Below are positions 26,290-35,542 of a stretch of DNA of 64,000 nucleotides, one piece after another (the stretch's first letter is position 1; the number at the start of each line of letters is the position of its first letter). The stretch is from JARBUG01 sp035628915 (GTDB lineage: Bacteria; Bacillota; Sulfobacillia; Symbiobacteriales; Symbiobacteriaceae): positions 34,690-98,689 of the forward strand of contig DASPIW010000029.1 of the NCBI GenBank assembly GCA_035628915.1. Direction: 5' to 3'. The translations under genes were made by a program, and so were the position numbers. The notes under the pieces were generated by a model. That model made no database searches. It saw only the letters and a list, made by a program, of their open reading frames with translations, and was not told where the DNA came from.

Positions 26290-26625
26290 CCCGCGTTACT
26301 TACCGAGTGACCGAAGCGGGGTCCGCGGCCCTGCGAGTGGCCACGATCAATGCCCTCTCGGTGCCCCAGCCGGGGTATTCCCCATTCCTCCTCGGACTGG
26401 CCAATCTGCCATGCCTGGCACAGACGGAGGTCCTAGACGCTTTCATGATTCGGCGAGGTACTGAGTACCCGGTGGGAGCACCTGCAACGCTGCAAGGAGC
26501 GGGAATCGCCCGGCGCCCCTGCCTTCGTGATGGCCATGTTGGACCGCTCCCTCGCCCTCATTAGCGCAGAACTTCAGTGGCTTTCAGAGTTCAAAACCCG
26601 ATACATACGTGAGGAGATTGCCGAC
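26290..26625 (+). pseudogene. PadR-family regulator remnant with frameshift
   Basis: From about 26295 one frame encodes TYRVTEAGSAALR...QPGYSPFLLGLANLP, which resembles the end of a PadR winged helix and the start of its C-terminal domain. Near 26445-26460 the match moves to the +1 frame and continues WEHLQRCKERESPGAP...LDRSLALISAELQWLSEF, the second half of that domain. The DNA-binding N-terminus is not recognisable upstream (26113-26290 has nothing else I can identify). The second frame runs without a stop into the GyrI-like gene, its expected partner. Confidence 0.6.
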
Positions 26626-27231
26626 ATGACTCAGCAGGTGCTTTCGGAGAAGGTACTGTATAACGCGAAAAAGGACCCGGAGATTGTGCAAGTTCCCGAC
26701 ACGTGGTGTCTCGCCATCACCGGGGCCGGCGCCCCGGAGAGCCAGGAATTCCAGCAGGCAGTTGAAGCGCTGTACGGGCTGGCCTACACCCTGAAGTTCC
26801 GTCTGAAGCCAGCCGGTTTGGACTTTAAAGTGCCGGCTCTTGAGGGACTCTGGTGGGTAGAAGGGGCACAGGAATGGTTCGTCACCCCTCGAGATCAGTG
26901 GCACTGGCAGCTGTTGATCCGGATGCCTGACGTTGTTACAGAGGAGCACGTTGCCCAGACGCGGCCCGAAACGGCAGCAAAGAAACAGAACCCGGTGATT
27001 CTCCAGATCAAATACCAGCGCCTGGTGGAAGGGACCGCCGCGCAACTGCTCCACGTGGGCTCCTTCGCGACGGAGCGATCCAACATTGATCGGCTGCATG
27101 GCTTCATTGAGCAGCACGGGTATAGGCCGAGAGGTCTTCACCATGAAGTATACTTGTCGGACTTCAAGCGGACCGCCCCGGAGAAGTTGAAGACGATTCT
27201 CCGGCAACCAGTGGAGCCGATTGCCCCCTGA
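26626..27231 (+). CDS. GyrI-like small-molecule-binding domain protein
   Basis: ATG 26626 follows GAGGAG by 9 bp; 201 residues. The sequence fits the stand-alone GyrI-like family (COG4832 type): an opening with VQVPDTWCLAITGAGAP, EALYGLAYTLKFRL, LEGLWW, a LLIRMPDVV strand and the closing HHEVYLSDFKRTAPEKLKTI. Such proteins bind hydrophobic or drug-like compounds and are often encoded beside PadR-type regulators, here a broken one. Confidence 0.75.
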   Translation: MTQQVLSEKVLYNAKKDPEIVQVPDTWCLAITGAGAPESQEFQQAVEALYGLAYTLKFRLKPAGLDFKVPALEGLWWVEGAQEWFVTPRDQWHWQLLIRMPDVVTEEHVAQTRPETAAKKQNPVILQIKYQRLVEGTAAQLLHVGSFATERSNIDRLHGFIEQHGYRPRGLHHEVYLSDFKRTAPEKLKTILRQPVEPIAP

Positions 27232-27295
27232 GTCAATCGCCCCTGTGTGTCCAACGAGTAGGGACTGGGGGCCGAAAAGGGTGGTCCAAATAGGT

Positions 27296-27323
27296 AGAAC
27301 CCGCGCACTCATCCGCGGGTTCT
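27296..27323 (+). terminator. Hairpin after the GyrI-like gene
   Basis: AGAACCCGCG-CACTCATC-CGCGGGTTCT is a perfect 10-bp stem followed by CTCGC, with no T-run. Confidence 0.5.
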
Positions 27324-27416
27324 CTCGCAATTCTGCGCGTATGCTCCTGGGCTGCGAACTCGCCGTTTGCCAGACGGCGGCGAACCGTACCACAAGTAGG
27401 GCGAAACCGGCTCCAA

Positions 27417-28877
27417 TCACCGATAGGAAGTCCGGGAGTTCACAACCGCTAAAAACCGCTCGAGATCATACAATGCGGCCTGAGTAGGCGGTGAATACTG
27501 GTCGCCGTTAATCTTCGGTCCACCGAACGTTTCAGCGGCCGAGGTGGCGATGTCGAAACCGTGGTCGGTCCTGGGGAATTCGAGGTAGACTACCGGCACG
27601 TTTGCCTTGCGCAGCGCAGCCGCCAGGGCGCGGACGCCCTCGGGGTCCACGGCAAAGTCGTCTTCGCCCTGCACCAGCAAGGTGGGAGGGGCGCCGGGAG
27701 TCACGTGGAACGGAGCTGACGCCAGATCATACCGGCGAGGCACTTCATCCGGCAGGCCGTTCATGACATTCTTGAGCAACTGTTCAAGCGTAAACTGCCC
27801 GCTGGGGGCGTGGGTTTTCGGGTCAGCGAGTTCCTTCGTATCGCTCACCCTGTTCCCGGTCGTAATCAACTTGCCAATCTCATGGCTGGCGAAGAGCCGC
27901 ATATCTGTAGGGCCGTAATACGAGACCACACCCGCGACCTTTGTCTCCTGCTCGGCCAGTTCAGGCGGGGTCAATTCCGGGGCTCCCTCGGAGTAGGCCG
28001 CCAGAAGGGCAATGTGCGCGCCGGCCGAACCGCCGCCCAGCACGATGCTCTCCGGATTGACGCCGTACCGGGCGCCGTTCGCTTTCATCCAGGCCACGGC
28101 CCGTTTCACGTCGTGGACCATGCCGAAGAGGTCGGTTTCGGGGGCCAGCCGGTAGGCCACGTCCAGCACCGTGTGTCCCTGGGCCGCCAGGTGGTGAAAC
28201 ATCGGGTCGGTGCCCCATCCCTTGTCTGCGAAGCTCCAGGCGCTCCCGTGAAAGTAGATGAACGCCAGGCCCGAGGTTTTGATGCCGGCAGGCGGGAGCC
28301 ACAAGTCCGCCAGCAGCCGGCGGTCGCTGCCTGGAATCGTCCAGAAGGGAATGTCTCGCTCGACCTGGGCTTGGGGGTCGGAAAAGCCAAAGGGGGTCCA
28401 CCGGCGCTGAAGCATTCGGCGCTCTTGCTCCGGGTTGATGGCGTCGCGCCAATTGGCGCCAAAAGCCTGGGCAAAACCGTCGTGCGGAGCAACGACCTGG
28501 CCGATATAGACTGAGGCCAGGAGTACCGCAGCGGCGCAGGTCAGGGAGATCATACCGCTGAACCACCGGGCAATTCGCCAGCCCCAACCCCGGCGGTGCC
28601 GGAAGTAGGCAAACAGACTCAGGCCGGCACCCCCGCAAATCGCGCCGACCCAGACTATCCCCCAGACAAAGGCGGGCAGCACGACCTTGAACATCATCAG
28701 GAAACCAAAGGGCCCCCCGGCCCGGAACCGATACAGGGTCAGGTAGCCCCCCAGGGCCAACAGGAGAGCCATCAGCGTGAGCAAGGCCAGGGCCATCACG
28801 CTGAGAGTGGGCACCACCCACGCAAACCGCTTTGAGGCAGCGACTACCGGGTGGGATTCCAGCGCAGAAGCAGTCAT
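27417..28877 (-). CDS. Membrane-anchored alpha/beta-hydrolase (HSL/BD-FAE-like esterase)
   Basis: ATG 28877 lies 9 bp after AAGGAGG; 486 residues. About four membrane helices fill residues 20-130. The rest is an alpha/beta-hydrolase of the hormone-sensitive-lipase/COG0657 type: oxyanion motif FHGSAW, nucleophile elbow GGGSAGAH (Ser), Asp in GEDDF and His in TDHGFD. It is probably an esterase facing the outside of the membrane, though orientation cannot be told. The combination of a polytopic N-terminus with this catalytic domain is uncommon. The substrate is unknown. Confidence 0.75.
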   Translation of the reverse strand: MTASALESHPVVAASKRFAWVVPTLSVMALALLTLMALLLALGGYLTLYRFRAGGPFGFLMMFKVVLPAFVWGIVWVGAICGGAGLSLFAYFRHRRGWGWRIARWFSGMISLTCAAAVLLASVYIGQVVAPHDGFAQAFGANWRDAINPEQERRMLQRRWTPFGFSDPQAQVERDIPFWTIPGSDRRLLADLWLPPAGIKTSGLAFIYFHGSAWSFADKGWGTDPMFHHLAAQGHTVLDVAYRLAPETDLFGMVHDVKRAVAWMKANGARYGVNPESIVLGGGSAGAHIALLAAYSEGAPELTPPELAEQETKVAGVVSYYGPTDMRLFASHEIGKLITTGNRVSDTKELADPKTHAPSGQFTLEQLLKNVMNGLPDEVPRRYDLASAPFHVTPGAPPTLLVQGEDDFAVDPEGVRALAAALRKANVPVVYLEFPRTDHGFDIATSAAETFGGPKINGDQYSPPTQAALYDLERFLAVVNSRTSYR

Positions 28878-28896
28878 GAGAATCACCCTCCTTAAG

Positions 28897-29478
28897 TTAG
28901 GGTCGAAATTCGCGGCGGATCGGTCGGATCACGCCGTTGCACATTCGGTACAGGCTTCTGCCGAACGCAGCCACCTCGGGGTCTTCCGTTGTGAGCAGAA
29001 TGGTCTGCCCCGCTCCGTTTAGCCGATGCAGCAGAGTAAGAACGGCCAGCGATTCCGGTCCAGCCAGTCCCCAGAGTGGCTCGTCAGCCAGCAGAAGCGG
29101 CGGGTGGTGGGCCAGCACCCGGCCAATCGTCGCCTTCACCCCATCGCCAGAATGCCTCGCGTCACATGGCCTTCCACTGGGGTTACCCCCCACTGCTCCT
29201 TCGACGAAACCAGTTTCACTCTCGCGGAGCTTGGCCATTTCGAGGTCGGTGAGGGACGTAACCAGCCCCCCCATGTAGAACAGGTCCCCTCCCGTGGCCC
29301 GTTCTCGAAACCCAAGGACGCGGAGCAAGGTAGACTTTCCGGCCCCCGCCGGGCCCAAAACGACCGCATAATCACCCGCCATCAGGGTCAGGTCTACATC
29401 CCGCAGCGCATGAACAGCGCCCTTGTCAGAACCGTAGACCCGGGTAAGCCGCCGTGCCTGGATAATCACCTTGCGCAT
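28897..29478 (-). pseudogene. Degenerate MacB-type ABC ATPase
   Basis: ATG 29478 follows GAGGGTG; 193 residues, short for the usual 220-240. Walker A is good (GPAGAGKST), but the region that should hold the Q-loop is about 50 residues shorter. The LSGGQ signature reads HSGDGVKATIGR, Walker B is LLLADEP followed by LWGLAG instead of TGNLD, and the H-loop His is Glu (TTEDPEV). No permease gene is adjacent. It is likely a decaying gene or a non-hydrolysing pseudo-ATPase. The overlapped 5' side belongs to no other gene. Confidence 0.6.
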
Positions 29479-29557
29479 GGCCCGCACCCTCTTTCCATCC
29501 TCAGCATAGGAGAAGGGATGCAACGATCACGCAACAGGAATGCAACAACAAACAACC

Positions 29558-29587
29558 AAGCCCCGTGCCACACCCGGCACGGGGCTT
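29558..29587 (-). terminator. Terminator of the large regulator gene
   Basis: AAGCCCCGTGCC and GGCACGGGGCTT form a 12-bp stem; read on the - strand it is followed by GGTTGTTTGTTGTTG. Confidence 0.75.
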
Positions 29588-29602
29588 GTGCAGTTACAGT
29601 CC

Positions 29603-32275
29603 TCAGTTGAGCAGGTTTCGGTAAAGTGCCTGTGCTTCGACGCCCGGCTCCAACCCCAGTTCTTCGTCCAACAGACGGGCGAGGGCCTGGTACTGGTAAA
29701 GGGCGGCACTCCGGTTGCCAAGGGCTGCATGGCATCGCATCAGTTGCACGTGGGCATCCTCAGAGAGCGGGTCAGCCTGGACCCGCAGCTGCAGGAAGTT
29801 GAGTGCATCCCCATGCCGACCCGTTTGTCCCAGGTGACCGGCCAGCAGTCGGAGGGCTTCCAGATACTGATTCCGCGCCCGGATCCGGGGGGCATCTATC
29901 CAGGCGTACTCCAGTCCTTCCAGCAGGTCGCCCCGGTAGAGTTCCACTGCCCCCCGCCAGCCGGCCTCCCCGCCGGCTGCAGCCTGCTTTGCAAACCGAT
30001 CCAAATCCAGGGCAACCGCCGATAGCTCCAGTCGGTACGCCCCTCCTGCGAAGACAATGAGGCTTCGCCTGCCATAGGTGACCGCTCTGCGCAGATAATA
30101 CAGCGTGGTATGGACGACCGAGCGGGCGGCTTCCGGATCCAATTCCGGCCAGAGCGATTCGGCCATCTGGTCAAGGGTGACCGGTCGGTGACCGTTCAGA
30201 AGCAGGTAGGCTAACATATCCCGCGTCTTGACAGTCCGCCAGGCCACCACAGGTTTTCCCATAACCCAGACGGCCATGGGTCCCAGCAGCGCTGCGTTCA
30301 GAGCAGGAGGCTCCCCGGCTGCCCCTGCGTCCGGGGGGGACTGCTCCGGGCTGGCTTTCCCCAGGGACTGAAGCGCAAGCAGGGCCCGATCCCGGACCGC
30401 TTCGTCATCGTCGTGCAGCAGACGCCGGATCACCTCAAGCGCCTTCTCCCCACCGATGGCAGATAGCGGGTAGAGCGCCGCTCGGCGGGCCGGCGGGTCC
30501 GGCCGCACGGCAAGATCCAACAAGGTGGGCAGGGCACGCTCGCCTATGCGGACCAACAATTCGTGGCAGAAAGGGGCATGGGCGCCCCGGACCAGGGCAT
30601 CCGCAATCAGGGGCTGCGCTGGCGCCCACCTCATAAAGAACTGCACATACCCTTCGGCGGCGGCGCGCCCCAGTGCTTCATCGAAGAAGGGGCGGGCCGC
30701 CTCTGCATTGCCTTGTTGCCACAGCACGCAGGCGCGAAGCACCAGGGCGGCATGGGCGTGCCACCCGCAGCCGAGTCGGAGCAGGCTCTCGGCCGACTCC
30801 TCCAACAACCGTTCGGCAGCCTCCACATCACCCCACCTGGCCAGGGCACCGCCCAGCATGTAAGCGCAGATGGCCCGCAGCCAGGGCGACCGCCCCCGTG
30901 CGGCGGCGTAACCCTCCTCGACGGTCCGCCGGAAGGCAGCCGTATTGCCTTGCGCCAACTCGACCATGGCCAGGTGAATGCGGGCAACCGCAACTCCGCC
31001 AGGCTCGACCGCAAATGTCGTGCTGATCCGTTCCGCTTCCCGATAGTGCCGGGCCGCCTCGTCCAGCCGGCCCAAGTCCGCGCAGACCGCGCCGTATTGC
31101 AGGTGCACCCAGAAGAGCGCCCAGAGGTCGCCCCAATCGGCCAGGGCGCGCAGGCACCGGCGCCCCAGAGCTTCCGCCTCCGCCAGGAAGCCTTGCTCCT
31201 TGAGAATGAAGATCATGGTGTGGCCGCCCACGGTCTCCAGAATCGGGTCGGCCTCAAAGGCTCTCCGGTACCACTCCATCGCCTGGCCAAACGTACCGCA
31301 AGAGTAGTGGTAGTTGCCCCACAAAATGGCGACGGCCCCCATGAGTTTGGGGTCGCCGATCCCCCTGGCAGCTGCCCATAGGGGTTCCAGCAGCCGTCTT
31401 GCCTGCTCATTGTCACCGTTTTCCCAGGCGGTCCGGACCTCCGCCAGGTCGCGCCACCGCTCGGTGGCGCCAGGCTGCTTTTGGGTGAGGTGCTCGGCAA
31501 ACGCCGCCAAGGTGAGTCGTCCGTTCAGCCACTCTTCCACCAGCGCCCGTCCGGTCTCCGGCCGTATATGGGGCGGTAGCTCGGCTACCATGTGGGCTCC
31601 CAAAACGGCTCGCCACGGCCGGTCAGCCTGCCGCCAGAGCATCAGCGCCAGCGGCAGCCCCCCCGTGGCGTGCAGGCAGTCCTGCCAGTCGCCCTCACCC
31701 AGCAATGCCGTCGCCTCGTCCTGAGTGAAGGCCAATTCGGCGGCGGAGACTAACCTCACACTGTACCGGGAAGTTTCCAAGTCCATTGGCAGCGGCGCCC
31801 GGGAGGAGAGGACCAGAGTCAACGTCGTTGGAGCGTAACGGAGCACGGCCGCGAGGAAGTCAGCGATGTAAGGCCGCCCAAATGCCCACTCCAAGCAATC
31901 CAGCACCAACGTGAGCGGGGGGCGACGGGCTGCCTCCTCCACGAGCGCTACTGCAAGTGCTCCGGGCTCCCCCCCGGCGGCGGCAGGCGGATTCCAGCCT
32001 GACCACACCTCCTGCAGCCCCGTCCGGAGATGGGCGGCCAAGACCTGGCCATCGCGGTCTTGTCGGTCGAGCGTATAGCATACGAAAGGGCCCCCGCACT
32101 TGGAGAGCCACTGGGCCAGAAAGGTTGTCTTGCCGGCGCCGGCAGGCGCCTGAACGATCAGCATTCGTCCGGCTGTTGGGAAACCAACCTGGCTAAGGAG
32201 GCGCGGTCGGGGGAGGGCGTCGGCACTTGCGTGAATCTGCAGCTTGGCGCGGAAGACCTGGTTCACAGCAATCAC
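29603..32275 (-). CDS. Large STAND/SARP transcriptional activator
   Basis: The 890-residue protein starts with a MalT-like ATPase (Walker A QAPAGAGKTT near 43-52, then VLDCLEWAFGRPY). A long helical/TPR region covers about 260-590, two or three HEAT-like repeats follow near 590-650 (DDDEAVRDRALLALQSLG), and the C-terminus has a winged helix (LGPMAVWVMGKPVVAWRTVKTRDMLAYLL) plus a BTAD domain ending in LDEELGLEP. Proteins of this build activate transcription after ligand binding. The start is GTG 32275, with GTG 32266 possible. It is divergent from the MutS-like gene 135 bp away, a possible target. Confidence 0.78.
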   Translation of the reverse strand: MIAVNQVFRAKLQIHASADALPRPRLLSQVGFPTAGRMLIVQAPAGAGKTTFLAQWLSKCGGPFVCYTLDRQDRDGQVLAAHLRTGLQEVWSGWNPPAAAGGEPGALAVALVEEAARRPPLTLVLDCLEWAFGRPYIADFLAAVLRYAPTTLTLVLSSRAPLPMDLETSRYSVRLVSAAELAFTQDEATALLGEGDWQDCLHATGGLPLALMLWRQADRPWRAVLGAHMVAELPPHIRPETGRALVEEWLNGRLTLAAFAEHLTQKQPGATERWRDLAEVRTAWENGDNEQARRLLEPLWAAARGIGDPKLMGAVAILWGNYHYSCGTFGQAMEWYRRAFEADPILETVGGHTMIFILKEQGFLAEAEALGRRCLRALADWGDLWALFWVHLQYGAVCADLGRLDEAARHYREAERISTTFAVEPGGVAVARIHLAMVELAQGNTAAFRRTVEEGYAAARGRSPWLRAICAYMLGGALARWGDVEAAERLLEESAESLLRLGCGWHAHAALVLRACVLWQQGNAEAARPFFDEALGRAAAEGYVQFFMRWAPAQPLIADALVRGAHAPFCHELLVRIGERALPTLLDLAVRPDPPARRAALYPLSAIGGEKALEVIRRLLHDDDEAVRDRALLALQSLGKASPEQSPPDAGAAGEPPALNAALLGPMAVWVMGKPVVAWRTVKTRDMLAYLLLNGHRPVTLDQMAESLWPELDPEAARSVVHTTLYYLRRAVTYGRRSLIVFAGGAYRLELSAVALDLDRFAKQAAAGGEAGWRGAVELYRGDLLEGLEYAWIDAPRIRARNQYLEALRLLAGHLGQTGRHGDALNFLQLRVQADPLSEDAHVQLMRCHAALGNRSAALYQYQALARLLDEELGLEPGVEAQALYRNLLN

Positions 32276-32410
32276 TTCCCGCGTTGGCAGTCTTCCTCTG
32301 GATACGCTGCCTCATGGGTTTTGTCCTTTTGCATAACTGAAGGAATGGCCCGACAAGCAGGGAGAGATCGGTAAGAACGCTAATGGATATAGGCGGTCTG
32401 GAGGTGCATC

Positions 32411-34243
32411 ATGTTGGAACCGGCAAGAATCTATGACCGTCGAAAACAAGCTTATGAAAAACTTCTAGAGAAGCAGCAAAGGGCAGCGAGTCGACTTAGC
32501 AATGATCGCTTGTTCACCGTCGGTCTAGGCCTCGCTGTCTCCTACTTAGTCTACCGGACAGTCAGTCACCCTCTGGGTGTGGCAGTGGGTTTTGTCACGC
32601 TCGTGCTCTTTAGCTACCTGGCACTTCGGCATCAGCGAGTCCGGAGACGATTGAAGTACGCGGAAGCCCTGAGTGGCATCAACCGCAAGGGGACAGAGCG
32701 AGTCAGCGGTCGCTGGGCGGCCTTCCCAGACGCGGGGGCAGAGTTCAGGGATGACGACCATCCCTTCGCATCCGACCTGGACTTGTTTGGACAGGGCTCA
32801 CTCTTTCAATGGATCAATTCGGCACAAACCGCGCTGGGGCGAGAGTGGCTAGCCAGGGTTCTCAAACTGGAGGCCCGCGAGCCTCTGGACATTGTCGCGC
32901 GACAGGCAGCGGTGACCGAACTGGCTCGAAAGCTGGCCTGGCGGCAGCGGTTTGAGTCGGAAGGGCTGCTTGTCCGCGAGAAGCTTGAGCCCACGGCGCC
33001 GCTCCTCCAGTGGGCGCTGCAAACCAACCAGACTTATTTGCACCCCTTGGTGAGGCTTGGAGTTCGTCTGCTCCCGGCAATCACCATATTCACGATCACA
33101 CTCTACGCCTACTCCGCCGTTCCCTGGCAGGTTCCGACGCTACTCGTCGTTGTACAGGGCCTGCTCCTGCGCCATAACGGGAAGGAACGCTCCCACGTTT
33201 TGTCCATGGTGTACCGGTTCGAGGCAAGCCTCCGAACATACTCCCGGATGCTCAGACGGTTTGAAGGCCAGCAGTTCGACACCCCATGGCTTCGGGAACG
33301 ACAGGGGAGGCTCCGGGATGCAGCTGGGCGATTAGCCTTTGAGCAAATCCACAGACTCTCAACGATTGCTGAGCGGATCTCCAATCGCGAAAACGCGATG
33401 TTCCTGATCGTGAATATCTTGATCCTGTGGGATTATCAGTGCATGGTGGCATTGGAAGAATGGAAAAAGGAATCGGGAAAGTCACTTCGCACCTGGCTGG
33501 AAGTCCTCGCGGAGATAGAAGCCTACTCGAGCCTGGCTAATATCCGCTTTGAACAGCCGGATTGGGCAATGCCCACCGTGGTTGCGGAAAATCGCCAGAC
33601 GCCGGGAAGTCCGGGCGGCCTTTCGGCTCAGAAGATGGGGCATCCGCTGATTATCCAAAACCGAGTTGGCAACGACTTTGAGATGAAGGCGCCGGCGCGG
33701 ATCACCGTGATCACCGGATCGAACATGTCCGGAAAGAGCACCTTTTTGCGGACGGTCGGAATTAACCTCGTGCTTGCTTATGTCGGGGCGCCGGTCTGTG
33801 CGGAACGCTTCACCTGCTCCTTGATGAGACTGTGGACCGCTATGCGTATCACCGACAACCTTGAGCAGAACATCTCGTCGTTCTACGCCGAGTTGCTCCG
33901 GCTCAAGCGGATCGTGGAGGCCGTGAGAACCGAAAAGAGCGTGTGTTTTCTGCTTGACGAGATTTTCAAGGGCACCAATTCCCACGACCGCCACCAGGGC
34001 GCCAAAGCACTCATCACGCAACTCCAGAAAGATGGTGCATACGGGCTGATCTCCACCCACGACCTCGAACTCGGGGAGCTTGAGCGAGAAAGCAACGGGC
34101 AGATCAGGAACTGCCATTTTCGCGAGCATTATCAAGGCCGGGAGATTCGGTTCGATTACACCCTGAGGCGGGGCATTTCAACAACTCGGAACGCTTTGTA
34201 CCTGATCAAGATGGTGGGGATCGATCTCGAAGGCAATGAGTAG
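32411..34243 (+). CDS. Membrane-anchored MutS-family ATPase
   Basis: ATG 32411 with GGAGGTG; 610 residues. The C-terminal ATPase is clearly MutS: Walker A TGSNMSGKSTFLRT near 435, Walker B FLLDEIFKGTNSHDR, and ISTHDLELGEL. Upstream is a core-like helical region. Two pairs of hydrophobic helices (about 35-75 and 215-250) predict membrane insertion. The mismatch-recognition domain I of MutS and the Smr nuclease of MutS2 are absent. A role in DNA processing at the membrane is possible but not shown. Confidence 0.8.
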   Translation: MLEPARIYDRRKQAYEKLLEKQQRAASRLSNDRLFTVGLGLAVSYLVYRTVSHPLGVAVGFVTLVLFSYLALRHQRVRRRLKYAEALSGINRKGTERVSGRWAAFPDAGAEFRDDDHPFASDLDLFGQGSLFQWINSAQTALGREWLARVLKLEAREPLDIVARQAAVTELARKLAWRQRFESEGLLVREKLEPTAPLLQWALQTNQTYLHPLVRLGVRLLPAITIFTITLYAYSAVPWQVPTLLVVVQGLLLRHNGKERSHVLSMVYRFEASLRTYSRMLRRFEGQQFDTPWLRERQGRLRDAAGRLAFEQIHRLSTIAERISNRENAMFLIVNILILWDYQCMVALEEWKKESGKSLRTWLEVLAEIEAYSSLANIRFEQPDWAMPTVVAENRQTPGSPGGLSAQKMGHPLIIQNRVGNDFEMKAPARITVITGSNMSGKSTFLRTVGINLVLAYVGAPVCAERFTCSLMRLWTAMRITDNLEQNISSFYAELLRLKRIVEAVRTEKSVCFLLDEIFKGTNSHDRHQGAKALITQLQKDGAYGLISTHDLELGELERESNGQIRNCHFREHYQGREIRFDYTLRRGISTTRNALYLIKMVGIDLEGNE

Positions 34244-34247
34244 AACT

Positions 34248-34272
34248 GGCCCGGTGGTTGGTCCACCGGGCC
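34248..34272. terminator. Bidirectional hairpin between convergent genes
   Basis: GGCCCGGTGG-TTGGT-CCACCGGGCC is a perfect 10-bp stem between the MutS-like gene and the double-P-loop ATPase. Confidence 0.6.
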
Positions 34273-34282
34273 TACGTTACGC

Positions 34283-35392
34283 CTATTCGATAGCCGGGCG
34301 CAAAGCGGCCAACTGGCGGATCTCCCCTTGCAGGTCGCTGTGCAGACGATCAACTTCGTCAAAATCCGTCACGCTCATGTAGTGTGCTTTGATGCGGGAG
34401 TGGATCTGCTGCGCGGCTTTCAGGTGCGCAACAGCCTCCTGCATTTTCTGCGAGTAGCGCTGTCGGATGGATGTGAGTTCACCGGCGTATTGCTCGTCAA
34501 CCCCCGGTTGCATGGTCCGGTCGTACATGTCGAGCACTTCATCGCTGGCACGGCTGGGGAAATACTCGTGCGGCGCGGTGCTGTCAAAAATGGCCAGGCT
34601 GAGCTCGGGGAAGATGAGCATATCAAGGCTGCTGGGATCGAAGCCACAGTGGTAGACCTCGACGTCAAAACCCTTCTCTTCGGCCGCCTTGGCCAGGCGC
34701 TTGAGCAGCGTCGATTTGCCTGAACCCGGGCGCCCCTTGATGAAGATGCGCCGTTCTAGGGGGGCGGTAAGGGTTGGAATATGATCGACCGCTCCTTCCG
34801 GTGTGGCAGCCCCGAAGAAGAGGTGGCGAACCGTCGCACTTTTGTCCCGCGTCTGTTCGCCAAACAGAGCGGCTACAAGATCCTGCCCGACCTGGTCTGC
34901 CTTGTGGAAATCCATGTGGCTGATATAAATGGCTTCCCATTCGTCGTGGATCCGTAAAGCCGCCGCGAACGAGCTGTAGGCACTGGCGTATGCTTTCTGA
35001 AGCTCAGCCTGTATCAGCTCAACCTCCCGCTTGGTCTCCTCGGACAGCTTTGCGGTATCCACCGCCTGCCCCAGATCGATCCGGACAAGTTCGGCCCCCG
35101 TTATAGAATCCAGGCCTTCGCTGGTGCGCCCGTCCGCAACACCAACTTTCAGGTCCTGGATGATCAAGGCGTCCAACTCACCGGGGTTCAACGGGGAATG
35201 AAACAGGTCGACAGACTGCCCATCGCTCATCGTCTCGTCCGCGATCTTCTGAAGCAGAATGGACTTCCCAGACCCTGCATAACCATCAAGCAAGAATATC
35301 TTCTGTAACCCCTGAAAGGCAGAACCGTACAGATAATGTGCGCCGCGCGCGGTGTTTCCCCGGGCAAAGAAGTGGCGGGCTGATCCGACCAC
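34283..35392 (-). CDS. Tandem P-loop ATPase of the PRK06851 type
   Basis: GTG 35392 follows GAGAGGAAG; 369 residues. Two P-loops occur in a duplicated layout: GYAGSGKS near 38-45 and GRPGSGKST near 221-229, each followed by a strand leading into a PGELDALIIQDLKV or PSSLDMLIFPELSL segment. This internal duplication marks an uncharacterised family found mainly in spore-forming Bacillota. No nuclease or helicase domain is seen. It is divergent from the nirK operon. Confidence 0.7.
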   Translation of the reverse strand: MVGSARHFFARGNTARGAHYLYGSAFQGLQKIFLLDGYAGSGKSILLQKIADETMSDGQSVDLFHSPLNPGELDALIIQDLKVGVADGRTSEGLDSITGAELVRIDLGQAVDTAKLSEETKREVELIQAELQKAYASAYSSFAAALRIHDEWEAIYISHMDFHKADQVGQDLVAALFGEQTRDKSATVRHLFFGAATPEGAVDHIPTLTAPLERRIFIKGRPGSGKSTLLKRLAKAAEEKGFDVEVYHCGFDPSSLDMLIFPELSLAIFDSTAPHEYFPSRASDEVLDMYDRTMQPGVDEQYAGELTSIRQRYSQKMQEAVAHLKAAQQIHSRIKAHYMSVTDFDEVDRLHSDLQGEIRQLAALRPAIE

Positions 35393-35542
35393 GAGCTACA
35401 CTTCCTCTCGAAGTACTCTGGTCGCACCATATTCCCTGAGGATTCACCGGGTGACTAATGAAGGGCCGGTACCACACTGTGGTGCCGGCCTATTTGTGTG
35501 CGCACATATGGTTCGGATGGGAAAGTTTAGCGATCAACATAA

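Noticed and set aside
26121..26564. 147-codon ORF as a separate gene
   Set aside because: Its N-terminal part resembles nothing and its C-terminal part is the first half of the frameshifted PadR domain.
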